From an uncultured Pseudomonadales bacterium (lineage in GTDB: Bacteria; Pseudomonadota; Gammaproteobacteria; Pseudomonadales; Cellvibrionaceae), in the NCBI GenBank assembly GCA_947488935.1, contig CANLBN010000007.1, forward strand, positions 62,001-126,000: a stretch of 64,000 nt of DNA, written 5' to 3'. Shown piece after piece: positions 54,251 to 62,964 of the stretch (position 1 is the first letter of the stretch; each line of letters starts with the position of its first letter). Below the pieces are notes generated by a model, which was given only the letters and a program-made list of their open reading frames with translations, made no database searches and was not told the origin of the DNA. The translations under genes and the position numbers were made by a program.

Positions 54251-57055
54251 ATGAAGTTGTTTTTATCTAGTTTCGCTCTGCGACTATTTGTTAGTTTGTT
54301 GATTAGTTTTTTGCTGTTTAATAGTAGTCGTGCCCAAGAAATCTACCAGATAGATGATATTAAAATCCTGGGTTTGCAGCGAGTTTCGGCAGCGACGGTG
54401 TTTTCTGCCATTGATATCGAAGCGGGAGCGCGAGTATCCGATGTGCAGATACAAAATGCTATTCGTGATCTATTTGATACGGGGTTCTTTGACGATGTAA
54501 ATATTGGTCAAGAAAATAATGTGCTGATTATTAACCTTAAAGAACGGCCAGTGATTAGTCGAGTTATTATCGAAGGCAATAAAATCCTTGATGAAGAGGC
54601 TTTGTTAGAAGGTTTAGGGAATATTGGTTTAGCGGAAGGGGAAGTATTTAAACAGTCTGCACTAGAGGCTATCTCTAAACAACTTAATGCGCAATACGGT
54701 GCACTAGGGCGCTACTCAGCAGAAATTAACACGGTGACCGAATTTCAAACTAACAATCAGGTGGTTGTTGGTATACAAATTAATGAGGGTCGTGTTGCCA
54801 AGATTAAACAAATTAAGATCGTTGGCAATAAAGAATTTAAAGAAAAAAAGCTCCGCAGTCTATTTGGCCTTAATAAAACAGGCACTTGGTCTTGGGTTAC
54901 TGGCAACGATAAGTATGCTCGTGAGCAATTATCCGGCGATTTGGAAAAACTAAAATCATTTTATTTAGATCGTGGTTTTTTGAACTTTAGAGTCAGATCT
55001 ACTCAAGTATCACTTAGCCCTGATAAAGAAACGGTTTTTATTACGGTTAATATCACTGAGGGAAAGAAATTACGTATCGGTGAAATAGCCATCTCTGGTG
55101 AACCTATCCTTCCAGAGGAAGAGATTAGAGTATTAATTGATATTGATGAAGGGGATGTTTTCTCTCAGTTAAGCGTTACCCAAACCGAAAGTGTACTCCA
55201 ACGAGCTTTAGGTAATGAGGGCTACAGCGCGGCGAGAGTTAGTGCTATTCCTGAAGTTGTGAGTACCGATAAAGAAAATATCGATGTTGTTAATGGCGAT
55301 GCTGAATCGATCAAACTCACTTTTTTTGTGACGCCTGGCTCGATTAGTTACGTTAGACGTATTAGCTTCTCGGGCAATACCGCGACATCTGACCATGTAC
55401 TAAGACGTGAGATGCGCCAGCTAGAAGGTGCACCGGTTTCGACACAAAAGTTAGAACAATCGAAAGCGCGTTTGGAACGATTGGGCTTTTTCGGTAATGT
55501 TAGTTTAGAGACGCGCGATGTCCCAGGTACAGTCGATCAAGTCGATGTCGAATTTACCGTTACAGAACAACCAACAGCAAATGTTAACCTCAGTTTGGGG
55601 TTTTCTGGTGATAATGGCGTTAATGTTGGTGCTGGCCTACAGAATAATAACTGGTTAGGTAGTGGTAAAAACTTTGCCTTTAATGTGCAAACAGGCCGTT
55701 CCCTTACTGCATATAATGTGAGCTTTCGTGACCCTTTTTATACTCCCGATGGCGTGAGTCGCAGCGTCAGATTATTTTTTAGACAAAGGGATTTTGACGA
55801 AATTGATGTATCCAACTTTGCCTCGGATACCGTTGGGCTTAATGTTGGTTTTGGTTACCCTATTTCCGAAAACTCTCGGTTAACTTTTGGCGTTGGTCTG
55901 CAAAATATTTCTATCCAAGCAGGTACAACCGCTCCGCAAGAGGTTCAGGGGACCCCTATACTGAGGGACGGGGTTGAAAATTTCTCTGTATCTAATGAAT
56001 TCTTTGAAAATGTCATCTTGCCGAGTATTGGTAACTCTGGTACCAATGTTGCTGAAAATATTGATGATGCTGATACTAATGGTAATGACTTTATAGATGA
56101 GTTTGACAGCTTTAGTGGCCTCGACGATAACGAATTTAATAATTTGGCTCTTGATTCTAATGGCAATAGATTAGTAAATACTTTAGCTCCTGGTGTAGCC
56201 TCTGGTTTTCAAACTGTTGATCCAGCTACTATTGCTCAAGACACTCCAGAAGGGTTTCTCGATGAGTTTGGAGACGACTTCACAACTCTTACCTTTGATT
56301 TGGGTTGGTCAAAATCCACACTTAATCGCGGACTTTTCCCAACTAAAGGGTCATCTCAGCGGTTTAGTGCTGAGGTGGCAGTACCCGGTGGCGACTTGGA
56401 GTTTTTCAAGTTAATTTATACCAATGATACTTACTTCCCGCTTACTAGCAGCACTGCGCTACATTTACGAGGTCGCCTTGGTTACGCTGATGGTTATGGT
56501 GATATTGATCAGTTACCCTTCTTTGAAAACTTCTTATCAGGCGGTATTGGCTCGGTTCGTGGCTTTGAGAATAGCACCTTAGGTCCAAAGGGTACACCAG
56601 CGAATGCCTTTGTCGCTGTACCAGTAGCCCTTAATTCTGAGGCTGCGGATTTGGGTAATATTAACTCTAATGACCTTGATTTTGTGTATGTTCAGCAGGC
56701 TAATGGCCAATTATTGACGGCAGGTGCCGATGAAGACGATCTAGATACTATCGGTGGTAATATTTTAGTAGAATTAAGTGCCGAGCTGATTGTACCTATC
56801 CCCTTTATTGGTCTTAGTGACAAAGCGCGATTGTCACTTTTTGTTGATGCAGGTAATGTTTTCTCAACAGATTGTGGGCCTGCTCAGGCCAACTGCGATA
56901 ATATTGACTTAGGTAATTTAAGTGTTGCTGCGGGTGTTAGCATCCAATGGTTGTCGCCTGTTGGCCCATTGAGCTTTAACTTTTCTAACGCCATCCAAGA
57001 GCAACCTTTTGATGAGCCTGAGACATTTCAGTTTACTTTAGGCCGCTCGTTTTAG
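54251..57055 (+). CDS. bamA: Outer-membrane protein assembly factor BamA with a large loop insertion
   Basis: BamA inserts beta-barrel proteins into the outer membrane. The 934-residue precursor (E. coli 810) has a signal peptide (cleavage about 28), five POTRA domains (about 32-440) and a 16-strand barrel with VRGF in loop 6 (GGIGSVRGFENSTLGPKG). Much of the excess length is an acidic insertion of about 118 residues (about 559-677, 55925-56280) between strands corresponding to beta5 and beta6, that is loop 3. It contains DDADTNGNDFIDEFD, which looks like a calcium-binding D-x-D-x-N-G motif. A smaller extra segment follows loop 6. It lies between rseP and skp as usual. Confidence 0.95.
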   Translation: MKLFLSSFALRLFVSLLISFLLFNSSRAQEIYQIDDIKILGLQRVSAATVFSAIDIEAGARVSDVQIQNAIRDLFDTGFFDDVNIGQENNVLIINLKERPVISRVIIEGNKILDEEALLEGLGNIGLAEGEVFKQSALEAISKQLNAQYGALGRYSAEINTVTEFQTNNQVVVGIQINEGRVAKIKQIKIVGNKEFKEKKLRSLFGLNKTGTWSWVTGNDKYAREQLSGDLEKLKSFYLDRGFLNFRVRSTQVSLSPDKETVFITVNITEGKKLRIGEIAISGEPILPEEEIRVLIDIDEGDVFSQLSVTQTESVLQRALGNEGYSAARVSAIPEVVSTDKENIDVVNGDAESIKLTFFVTPGSISYVRRISFSGNTATSDHVLRREMRQLEGAPVSTQKLEQSKARLERLGFFGNVSLETRDVPGTVDQVDVEFTVTEQPTANVNLSLGFSGDNGVNVGAGLQNNNWLGSGKNFAFNVQTGRSLTAYNVSFRDPFYTPDGVSRSVRLFFRQRDFDEIDVSNFASDTVGLNVGFGYPISENSRLTFGVGLQNISIQAGTTAPQEVQGTPILRDGVENFSVSNEFFENVILPSIGNSGTNVAENIDDADTNGNDFIDEFDSFSGLDDNEFNNLALDSNGNRLVNTLAPGVASGFQTVDPATIAQDTPEGFLDEFGDDFTTLTFDLGWSKSTLNRGLFPTKGSSQRFSAEVAVPGGDLEFFKLIYTNDTYFPLTSSTALHLRGRLGYADGYGDIDQLPFFENFLSGGIGSVRGFENSTLGPKGTPANAFVAVPVALNSEAADLGNINSNDLDFVYVQQANGQLLTAGADEDDLDTIGGNILVELSAELIVPIPFIGLSDKARLSLFVDAGNVFSTDCGPAQANCDNIDLGNLSVAAGVSIQWLSPVGPLSFNFSNAIQEQPFDEPETFQFTLGRSF

Positions 57056-57103
57056 TATTAATTGTGCATCAATACTATTGATGAAAAAGTATAGGATTTA
57101 ATT

Positions 57104-57643
57104 ATGAATTATATTGCCAAAATCTGTTTATTGTTTGTTGTCATAATGCCCTCTATTAGCTTTGCCCAGCAAAACGTATTTGTTGTTGACATAGAGGCAG
57201 CAGCTTTACGTTCTGACTACGCAAAGAGCTTTTTAAAAGCAGCAACCAAGAGCGATAATTATGCTAAAGGAATTGCTGAATACAATAAACTAAGATCAGA
57301 ATTCAAAGCGCTAGAGGATGATGCAAAAGCAAATGGCTTGACGTGGTCCGATGAGCAAAAGAAAACATTTAATGAAAATTTTGATAAAAAAGTAAAACAG
57401 GTGAACCAACTAGGTAGCCAATTGGAATCGGCAAGAAGCTCGTTGCAAGGTAGGGTTATTCAGCAGTTAACCCCAGATATTGAAAATATTGTCAAAGATA
57501 TTATCGAAGAGAAAAAAATAGACCTATTAATGAATGCAAGAGCTGTTTTTTTTCAAAAGCCCGAATTTAACATTACATCAGAGTTAACTAAGAAACTTAA
57601 TGAAATAAAGCCGCCTCAAAAGCAGTCTGATGAAAATAACTAG
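57104..57643 (+). CDS. skp: Periplasmic chaperone Skp/OmpH family
   Basis: Skp holds unfolded outer-membrane proteins on the way to BamA. The 179-residue product has a signal peptide (cleavage after SISFA, residue 21) and a long helical, charged middle part (about 45-125) forming the tentacles, then the C-terminal strand. Its position between bamA and lpxD supports the call. Sequence identity in this family is low, so the assignment rests on length, composition and position. Confidence 0.9.
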   Translation: MNYIAKICLLFVVIMPSISFAQQNVFVVDIEAAALRSDYAKSFLKAATKSDNYAKGIAEYNKLRSEFKALEDDAKANGLTWSDEQKKTFNENFDKKVKQVNQLGSQLESARSSLQGRVIQQLTPDIENIVKDIIEEKKIDLLMNARAVFFQKPEFNITSELTKKLNEIKPPQKQSDENN

Positions 57644-57663
57644 ATAATTCGTGAGTTTACGTC

Positions 57664-58668
57664 ATGCATAGCTACACACTAAAGTATTTGTCTCAATATC
57701 TTGATGCAAATCTTGATGGGCATGCAGGGTTTGAAATTAGTGGTTTAGCGAGCTTGGTGTCGGCCAATGAACAGCAATTAGCGCTTTATATGGGTAGTCG
57801 TTATAGTGATCAACTGAGTAAAACTCAGGCAGGGTGCATTTTATTAAATGAAGACAGCGCAGCAGAATATAACGGTAATAAATTAATTGTTGCTAATCCT
57901 TATTTCTCCTATGCCAAGGTAAGCGAATTGTTTGCTTGCAAACAGATCAATAGTAGCGGTATACACCCGAGTGCCGTTGTTGCCGATAATGCGCTTATTG
58001 GAGCGAATGTCAGTATTGGTGCGAATGCTGTTGTTGAAGAAAACTGCCAAATTCTCGATAATAGTAGCATTGGTGCAGGTTCTTATATTGGTAGGGGTGT
58101 GACAATTGGGGAAAATACAACGGTATATGCCAATGTCACGATTTACCATCAGGTAGCAATTGGTGACGACTGTATTTTTCACAGCGGCTCAATTATTGGT
58201 GCGGATGGTTTTGGCTTTGCGCCATCGAGTGATGGCTGGCAAAAAATTTATCAGTTGGGTAGTGTTCGCATTGCTAATAACGTCGAAGTAGGTGCAAATA
58301 CCACGGTTGATCGCGGTGCTCTTGACGATACTATTATCGAAGATGGTGTTAAAATTGATAACCTTGTGCAAATTGGCCATAACGTTAAGATAGGTGCAGG
58401 TACTGCAATTGCTGCTACAGCGGCTATTGCAGGTAGTACAGTTATTGGTAAGCGTTGTACCGTGGCTGGTTGTGCTGGTATTGCGGGGCATTTATCAATT
58501 GCAGATGATGTTCACATCACTGGAATGACACTTGTGTCAAAATCAATACGTCAGTCTGGTTCCTATTCTTCGGGAACAACAGTAACAACAACGCGGGAAT
58601 GGAGAAAGAATGCTGTTCGCTTCAATCAGTTAGATAAACTGGCTAGGCAAATAAAATCAATTAAATAA
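57664..58668 (+). CDS. lpxD: UDP-3-O-acylglucosamine N-acyltransferase
   Basis: LpxD adds the second acyl chain in lipid A synthesis. The 334-residue product has an N-terminal uridine-binding domain (about 1-100) and a left-handed beta-helix of hexapeptide repeats (about 105-300), including [14 protein letters not shown] and [20 protein letters not shown] with the catalytic His. Length is normal. Order lpxD-fabZ-lpxA-lpxB is classical. Confidence 0.96.
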   Translation: MHSYTLKYLSQYLDANLDGHAGFEISGLASLVSANEQQLALYMGSRYSDQLSKTQAGCILLNEDSAAEYNGNKLIVANPYFSYAKVSELFACKQINSSGIHPSAVVADNALIGANVSIGANAVVEENCQILDNSSIGAGSYIGRGVTIGENTTVYANVTIYHQVAIGDDCIFHSGSIIGADGFGFAPSSDGWQKIYQLGSVRIANNVEVGANTTVDRGALDDTIIEDGVKIDNLVQIGHNVKIGAGTAIAATAAIAGSTVIGKRCTVAGCAGIAGHLSIADDVHITGMTLVSKSIRQSGSYSSGTTVTTTREWRKNAVRFNQLDKLARQIKSIK

Positions 58669-58682
58669 ATAAGGTTTGGCTT

Positions 58683-59120
58683 ATGATGGATGCTGTGGAA
58701 ATAAAAAAATGGTTGCCACACCGATACCCATTTTTATTAGTGGACAGAGTAGTTGAATTGCGTGAAGGTGAATATATTCGCGCCTACAAAAATATTAGTA
58801 TTAATGAAGAAGTCTTCAATGGGCATTTTCCTCAAGCACCTATCTTTCCTGGTGTTATGATAATTGAGGCAATGGCGCAGGCTTCGGGTGTTCTTGGGTT
58901 TAAGAGCTTGGGTAAAACACCCGATGATGGCTCGGTCTATTTATTCGCAGGTGCCGATAAAGTGCGTTTTCGAAGACAAGTCGTACCCGGGGATCGCTTA
59001 GAGTTAGAAGCAACCGTGCTGTCGAAGAAAAGTAATATTTGGAAGTTTGAGTGTCAAGCCTCTGTTGATGGCAAGCTTGCGGCTTCTGCGACTATTTTAT
59101 GTGCTGACCGTAAAGTCTAG
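58683..59120 (+). CDS. fabZ: 3-hydroxyacyl-ACP dehydratase FabZ
   Basis: FabZ dehydrates 3-hydroxyacyl-ACP in fatty-acid synthesis and competes with LpxA for substrate. The 145-residue hot-dog-fold product has [13 protein letters not shown] and [20 protein letters not shown], holding the catalytic His and Glu. Either of two adjacent ATGs (58683, 58686) may start it. It is followed by lpxA after five bases. Confidence 0.96.
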   Translation: MMDAVEIKKWLPHRYPFLLVDRVVELREGEYIRAYKNISINEEVFNGHFPQAPIFPGVMIIEAMAQASGVLGFKSLGKTPDDGSVYLFAGADKVRFRRQVVPGDRLELEATVLSKKSNIWKFECQASVDGKLAASATILCADRKV

Positions 59121-59125
59121 AGTGA

Positions 59126-59899
59126 ATGTCTATTCATCCTACTGCTATTGTTGATAAAGATGCTGCTATTGCCAGAGATGTTAGTATTGGCGCGTATTCA
59201 ATTATCGGCCCCGATGTTGTTATAGAATCCAACTGTATTATCGAGCCCCATGTTGTTGTTAAAGGCCCAACCACGATTGGAGCCAATACACATATTTATC
59301 AATTTTCTTCCATAGGTGAGGCGACGCCCGATTTAAAGTATAAGGGTGAAAAAACTACACTAGTTATTGGTAAAAATAATGTTATTCGAGAAGGTGTTAC
59401 CATTCACCGTGGAACGATCCAAGATCGTAGTGAAACGACTATAGGTAATGATAATTTGATTATGGCCTATGCGCATATTGGACACGATAGTGTTATAGGC
59501 GACCATTGCATTCTAGTAAATAATACTGCTCTCGCTGGTCATGTGCATATTGGTGATTGGGCAATTTTGGGTGGATATACGCTTGTGCATCAGTATTGTC
59601 GTATTGGTGCTCATGCCTTTACGGGTATGGGTAGTGCAATTGGTAAAGATGTACCCGCTTATATTATGGTTACTGGTGCGCCTGCTGAGGCAAAAACAAT
59701 AAACTCAGAAGGCCTATCTAGGCGTGGTTTTTCCAAAGATGCTATTCGTGTTTTGCAAAAAGCATTTAAGATTGTTTATCGCAAGAAACTAATATTAGCA
59801 GAAGCCATTGAAGAGCTAGAACAGCTGGCGATTGATTGTAAAGAAGTGCAGTTATTTATCGACAGTATTCATTGCGCTACACGTGGTATTGTTCGTTGA
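59126..59899 (+). CDS. lpxA: UDP-N-acetylglucosamine acyltransferase
   Basis: LpxA performs the first step of lipid A synthesis. The 257-residue beta-helix protein starts MSIHPTAIVDKDAAIARDVS and has IHRGTIQDRSETTIGNDN and MAYAHIGHDSVIGDHC with the catalytic His in AHIGHD. Length and position are standard. Confidence 0.97.
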   Translation: MSIHPTAIVDKDAAIARDVSIGAYSIIGPDVVIESNCIIEPHVVVKGPTTIGANTHIYQFSSIGEATPDLKYKGEKTTLVIGKNNVIREGVTIHRGTIQDRSETTIGNDNLIMAYAHIGHDSVIGDHCILVNNTALAGHVHIGDWAILGGYTLVHQYCRIGAHAFTGMGSAIGKDVPAYIMVTGAPAEAKTINSEGLSRRGFSKDAIRVLQKAFKIVYRKKLILAEAIEELEQLAIDCKEVQLFIDSIHCATRGIVR

Positions 59900-59934
59900 T
59901 GAGCGGCTTCTTTTTTCACACTGAAATATAAATC

Positions 59935-61095
59935 ATGAAAATCGGTATAGTATCTGGTGAAATCTCCGGCGACACCTTAGGTGCTGGCTTAATAAGAGAG
60001 CTAAAAGTTTTTTATCCCGATGCACATTTTGTTGGTATTGGTGGTGAAAAAATGATTGCAGAAGGTTTGGATAGCCTTTTCCCTCAAGACCGATTGGCGG
60101 TTGTAGGTATTGTAGAGCCTCTTAAGCGCCTGCCTGAATTATTATCGATAAGAAAGCAATTATATCTTTATTTCACACAGCACAAATTTGATGTGTTTAT
60201 TGGTATTGATTCGCCCGATTTTAATACAAGCCTAGAAGAAAAACTCAGAAAAACTAATATAAAAACAGTGCATTATGTCAGCCCATCGGTATGGGCATGG
60301 CGACAAGGTAGAATCAAAAAAATTTCTCGCGCTGTAGATTTGATGCTAACACTACTGCCTTTTGAAAATGCCATTTACGAAAAACATGGTATACCGGTTA
60401 AATTTGTCGGCCACCCTTTAGCAGATAAGTTTCCTCTAGAGAATGATGACGAGGCGGATAAAAAAGCGCTCAAAGCTCTATTGGATAAAAAACAAATACC
60501 CTGCGATACCTCTCGCCCAATACTTGCTTGTCTACCAGGTAGTAGAGCCAGTGAAGTTAATTTAATTGGCCCTGTGCTTTGGCAGTCAATAAAAGAGTGC
60601 ATGGGTACTGTCAAAAACCTACAGGTGATAGTGCCCGCTGCCAATTCAGCCCGACGAGAACAGATCGAAGCACAATTAAAAGAGCACCCAGATTTACCTG
60701 TCAGCGTTGTAGATGGTTTCTCACACGAAATTATGGCAGCGTCCGATGGCGTTTTACTTGCATCGGGCACTACCGCATTAGAAGCAATGCTGCTTAAAAA
60801 ACCAATGGTAGTGGTCTGTAAAATAGCACCGCTGTCTTATTATTTGATCCTATCGTTATTAAAAGTCCCTTATTTGTCCTTGCCTAATTTACTGGCCAAT
60901 AAATTGTTGGTACCTGAATTAATACAAAAAGATGCGACGGTCGAAAATATTACAAAGGACGTGCTAGATATGCTGTCATCGCCTAATAAACATATTAAAA
61001 AATTTACAGAGCTTCATCAAAGCCTCATGGCTAATGCTGATGTTGAATCTGCAAAGGCCATTCATAATTTACTATCAGAGAAGCATAATGCTTGA
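59935..61095 (+). CDS. lpxB: Lipid-A-disaccharide synthase
   Basis: LpxB joins UDP-diacylglucosamine and lipid X. The 386-residue glycosyltransferase (GT19) has [48 protein letters not shown] and a [12 protein letters not shown] motif near residue 280. Its end overlaps the rnhB start by eight bases (ATGCTTGA), suggesting coupling. Confidence 0.97.
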   Translation: MKIGIVSGEISGDTLGAGLIRELKVFYPDAHFVGIGGEKMIAEGLDSLFPQDRLAVVGIVEPLKRLPELLSIRKQLYLYFTQHKFDVFIGIDSPDFNTSLEEKLRKTNIKTVHYVSPSVWAWRQGRIKKISRAVDLMLTLLPFENAIYEKHGIPVKFVGHPLADKFPLENDDEADKKALKALLDKKQIPCDTSRPILACLPGSRASEVNLIGPVLWQSIKECMGTVKNLQVIVPAANSARREQIEAQLKEHPDLPVSVVDGFSHEIMAASDGVLLASGTTALEAMLLKKPMVVVCKIAPLSYYLILSLLKVPYLSLPNLLANKLLVPELIQKDATVENITKDVLDMLSSPNKHIKKFTELHQSLMANADVESAKAIHNLLSEKHNA

Positions 61096-61678
61096 ACCAT
61101 TTGTTAGTTGCTACCAAGGCATACTTGTTGCCGGTGTCGATGAGGTGGGTAGAGGTCCTTTAGCGGGCGATGTTGTCACAGCTGCTGTGATTCTCGATCC
61201 AGATAATACAATTGAAGGTTTAAATGATTCAAAAAAATTATCAGAAAAAAAGCGTGATAGTTTATATGAGCTGATCAAAGAGAAAGCATTAGCGTATTCT
61301 ATTGCACGTTGCTCCGTTGAAGAAATAGACAGCATTAATATATTACAAGCCAGCCTGCTTGCGATGAAAAGGGCAGTGGAGAGCTTATCAGTACAACCAG
61401 AGCATGTACTGGTTGATGGTAATAAGATTCCTAACTGGGCATATAATGCCGAAGCCGTTGTCAAAGGTGATGCGAGAGTAGCGTGTATTGCTGCTGCCTC
61501 AATTTTAGCCAAAGTCACGCGTGATAGGGAAATGATCGCTTATGATGAAATATATTCAGGCTTTGGTTTTGCAAAACATAAAGGCTACCCCACTCAGCAG
61601 CATAGAGAGGCACTTAAAAAACTAGGTGTTACACCTATACATAGGCGCTCATATGCACCAGTCAAAGAGTGCCTCTAA
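61088..61678 (+). CDS. rnhB: Ribonuclease HII
   Basis: RNase HII removes ribonucleotides from DNA. The 196-residue product has [16 protein letters not shown] with the catalytic Asp-Glu pair, [11 protein letters not shown] with the third Asp, and [14 protein letters not shown] chose the ATG at 61088; an upstream in-frame ATG at 61034 lies deep inside lpxB and lacks family sequence. In Pseudomonas-type genomes dnaE usually follows, but here an unrelated region does. Confidence 0.96.
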   Translation: MLEPFVSCYQGILVAGVDEVGRGPLAGDVVTAAVILDPDNTIEGLNDSKKLSEKKRDSLYELIKEKALAYSIARCSVEEIDSINILQASLLAMKRAVESLSVQPEHVLVDGNKIPNWAYNAEAVVKGDARVACIAAASILAKVTRDREMIAYDEIYSGFGFAKHKGYPTQQHREALKKLGVTPIHRRSYAPVKECL

Positions 61679-61820
61679 GGTGTTTTTGTAATATCAATAG
61701 TGTATTTATAAAAACTGTGATCATGGCTAATACGATTTGTTAAGGTTAATGATAATATATAGGACGCTAGAAATTGCATAAAATAAGCATCATAATAAAC
61801 ACCATTGTTATGATTTAACA
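61679..61820. other. AT-rich intergenic sequence after rnhB
   Basis: Together with the inverted-repeat element this gap of 319 bases separates rnhB from the next gene. The first 140 bases are AT-rich with no gene or good terminator seen. A TATGAT near 61810 could be a -10, but no -35 was found. Confidence 0.35.
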
Positions 61821-61977
61821 CAGTAGTAAAGGAACCTCAAATAACGCTTGCAAGCCTTAAGGGGCATAGTTAACTGCGTTGAACTTCTTGTTATGGGTGG
61901 CTGCCATTTTTACTTAAATACATGGCAGGCTCACGCAGAAGACCCAAAGGTGAATTAGAGGTTCCTAGGTACTACAG
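61821..61977. repeat. 157-bp inverted-repeat element: MITE-like or structured RNA
   Basis: AGGAACCTC (61830-61838) and GAGGTTCCT (61958-61966) are perfect inverted repeats. The complementarity extends outward to CAGTAGTA (61821-61828) with TACTACAG (61970-61977), seven of eight. Two more nested helices lie inside: CTGCGT (61874-61879) with ACGCAG (61933-61938), and CTGCCAT (61901-61907) with ATGGCAG (61922-61928). Tandem palindromes CTTGCAAG and CCTTAAGG fill 61847-61862. A non-autonomous transposon remnant (terminal repeats of insertion-sequence style) or a structured RNA/leader for the gene 20 bases downstream both fit. I cannot identify it. Confidence 0.6.
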
Positions 61978-61997
61978 TAATGTAATATAGGAAAATT

Positions 61998-62837
61998 ATG
62001 GTACAAGATCGTAAAGAACCTACTTTCTCATCAACACCTGATAAAAGCTCACAAAGTGGTGATGCAGAAGCACGAAATGTCTCTCGAACAAGAGCTAATA
62101 CACGCCCACAGGTAATGATTCAAAAGCAGCCATCATCGCTATTATGGATTGCACTACTTATTGCACTATTAGCATCAGCAGCAAGTGCCTATATTTTTTG
62201 GCAATTTACTCTCTCTCAAAAAATAGTAGCCGAGCAACAGGAGCGCTTGCTAGAACTTGAAAATAAATTGTTATTATCCGATGACGAGTCTACACAATCA
62301 TTAACAGTACTAACCGCGAACGTTAAAGACTTGGATAAAAATGTTAGTGTGGCGATGAGCGAAGTTGATAAATTATGGGCAACGCGTAATGCTAACCTTA
62401 AGAAATTGTCAGCTGCACGAACCGAGTTAAATGAACTCATCGAAAAGACAGGTAAACGTATTGATACAAGTACTGATCAATCTAAAAAAACAATCGATAA
62501 GATAGACGATCAACTCAAAAAAACGTTAGTGGCTATTAGACAAAATAAGCAAAACTCTTCTGAACAAGAATTATTACTTAAATCCTTACGTGAAAGATCT
62601 TCTGAGCAAAATCAAGCCATTGATAATATTCGTTCGACTTTAGCTAAAAATACAAGCAATGCTGGTAAGGTTGCCAATCTTGAAAAAGAATTAGAGCAGC
62701 TTTTACAACAACTTAATACGCTTTCACGTCGGACAAAAGAATACGATGAGGCGATAGAGTCTTTTGATAAGTTTAGACTGACCACTAATCGCGATCTCAT
62801 TACTTTAAAAAGTCGTGCAGGTATAGCACCCCAATAA
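61998..62837 (+). CDS. Membrane-anchored coiled-coil protein, unknown
   Basis: The 279-residue protein has a polar, Ser/Lys-rich N-terminal cytoplasmic part (1-47), one transmembrane segment (about 48-70, SLLWIALLIALLASAASAYI) and a long region (about 75-270) of Leu/Glu/Lys/Gln heptads typical of a coiled coil. No catalytic motif is visible. I do not recognise a named family. It sits between the inverted-repeat element and the fumarase gene. Its topology would place the coiled coil in the periplasm. Confidence 0.75.
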   Translation: MVQDRKEPTFSSTPDKSSQSGDAEARNVSRTRANTRPQVMIQKQPSSLLWIALLIALLASAASAYIFWQFTLSQKIVAEQQERLLELENKLLLSDDESTQSLTVLTANVKDLDKNVSVAMSEVDKLWATRNANLKKLSAARTELNELIEKTGKRIDTSTDQSKKTIDKIDDQLKKTLVAIRQNKQNSSEQELLLKSLRERSSEQNQAIDNIRSTLAKNTSNAGKVANLEKELEQLLQQLNTLSRRTKEYDEAIESFDKFRLTTNRDLITLKSRAGIAPQ

Positions 62838-62964
62838 AAATCATTATATAAGCTTTATACTATTGCGTAATTAAAGTGAATTAAATAGCCAATAAAACGA
62901 TGATGCTGATTATTTTTGAGCGCTGATCAGCAAAAATGAATGTAGCTAAAAGGTAGCAAATATT

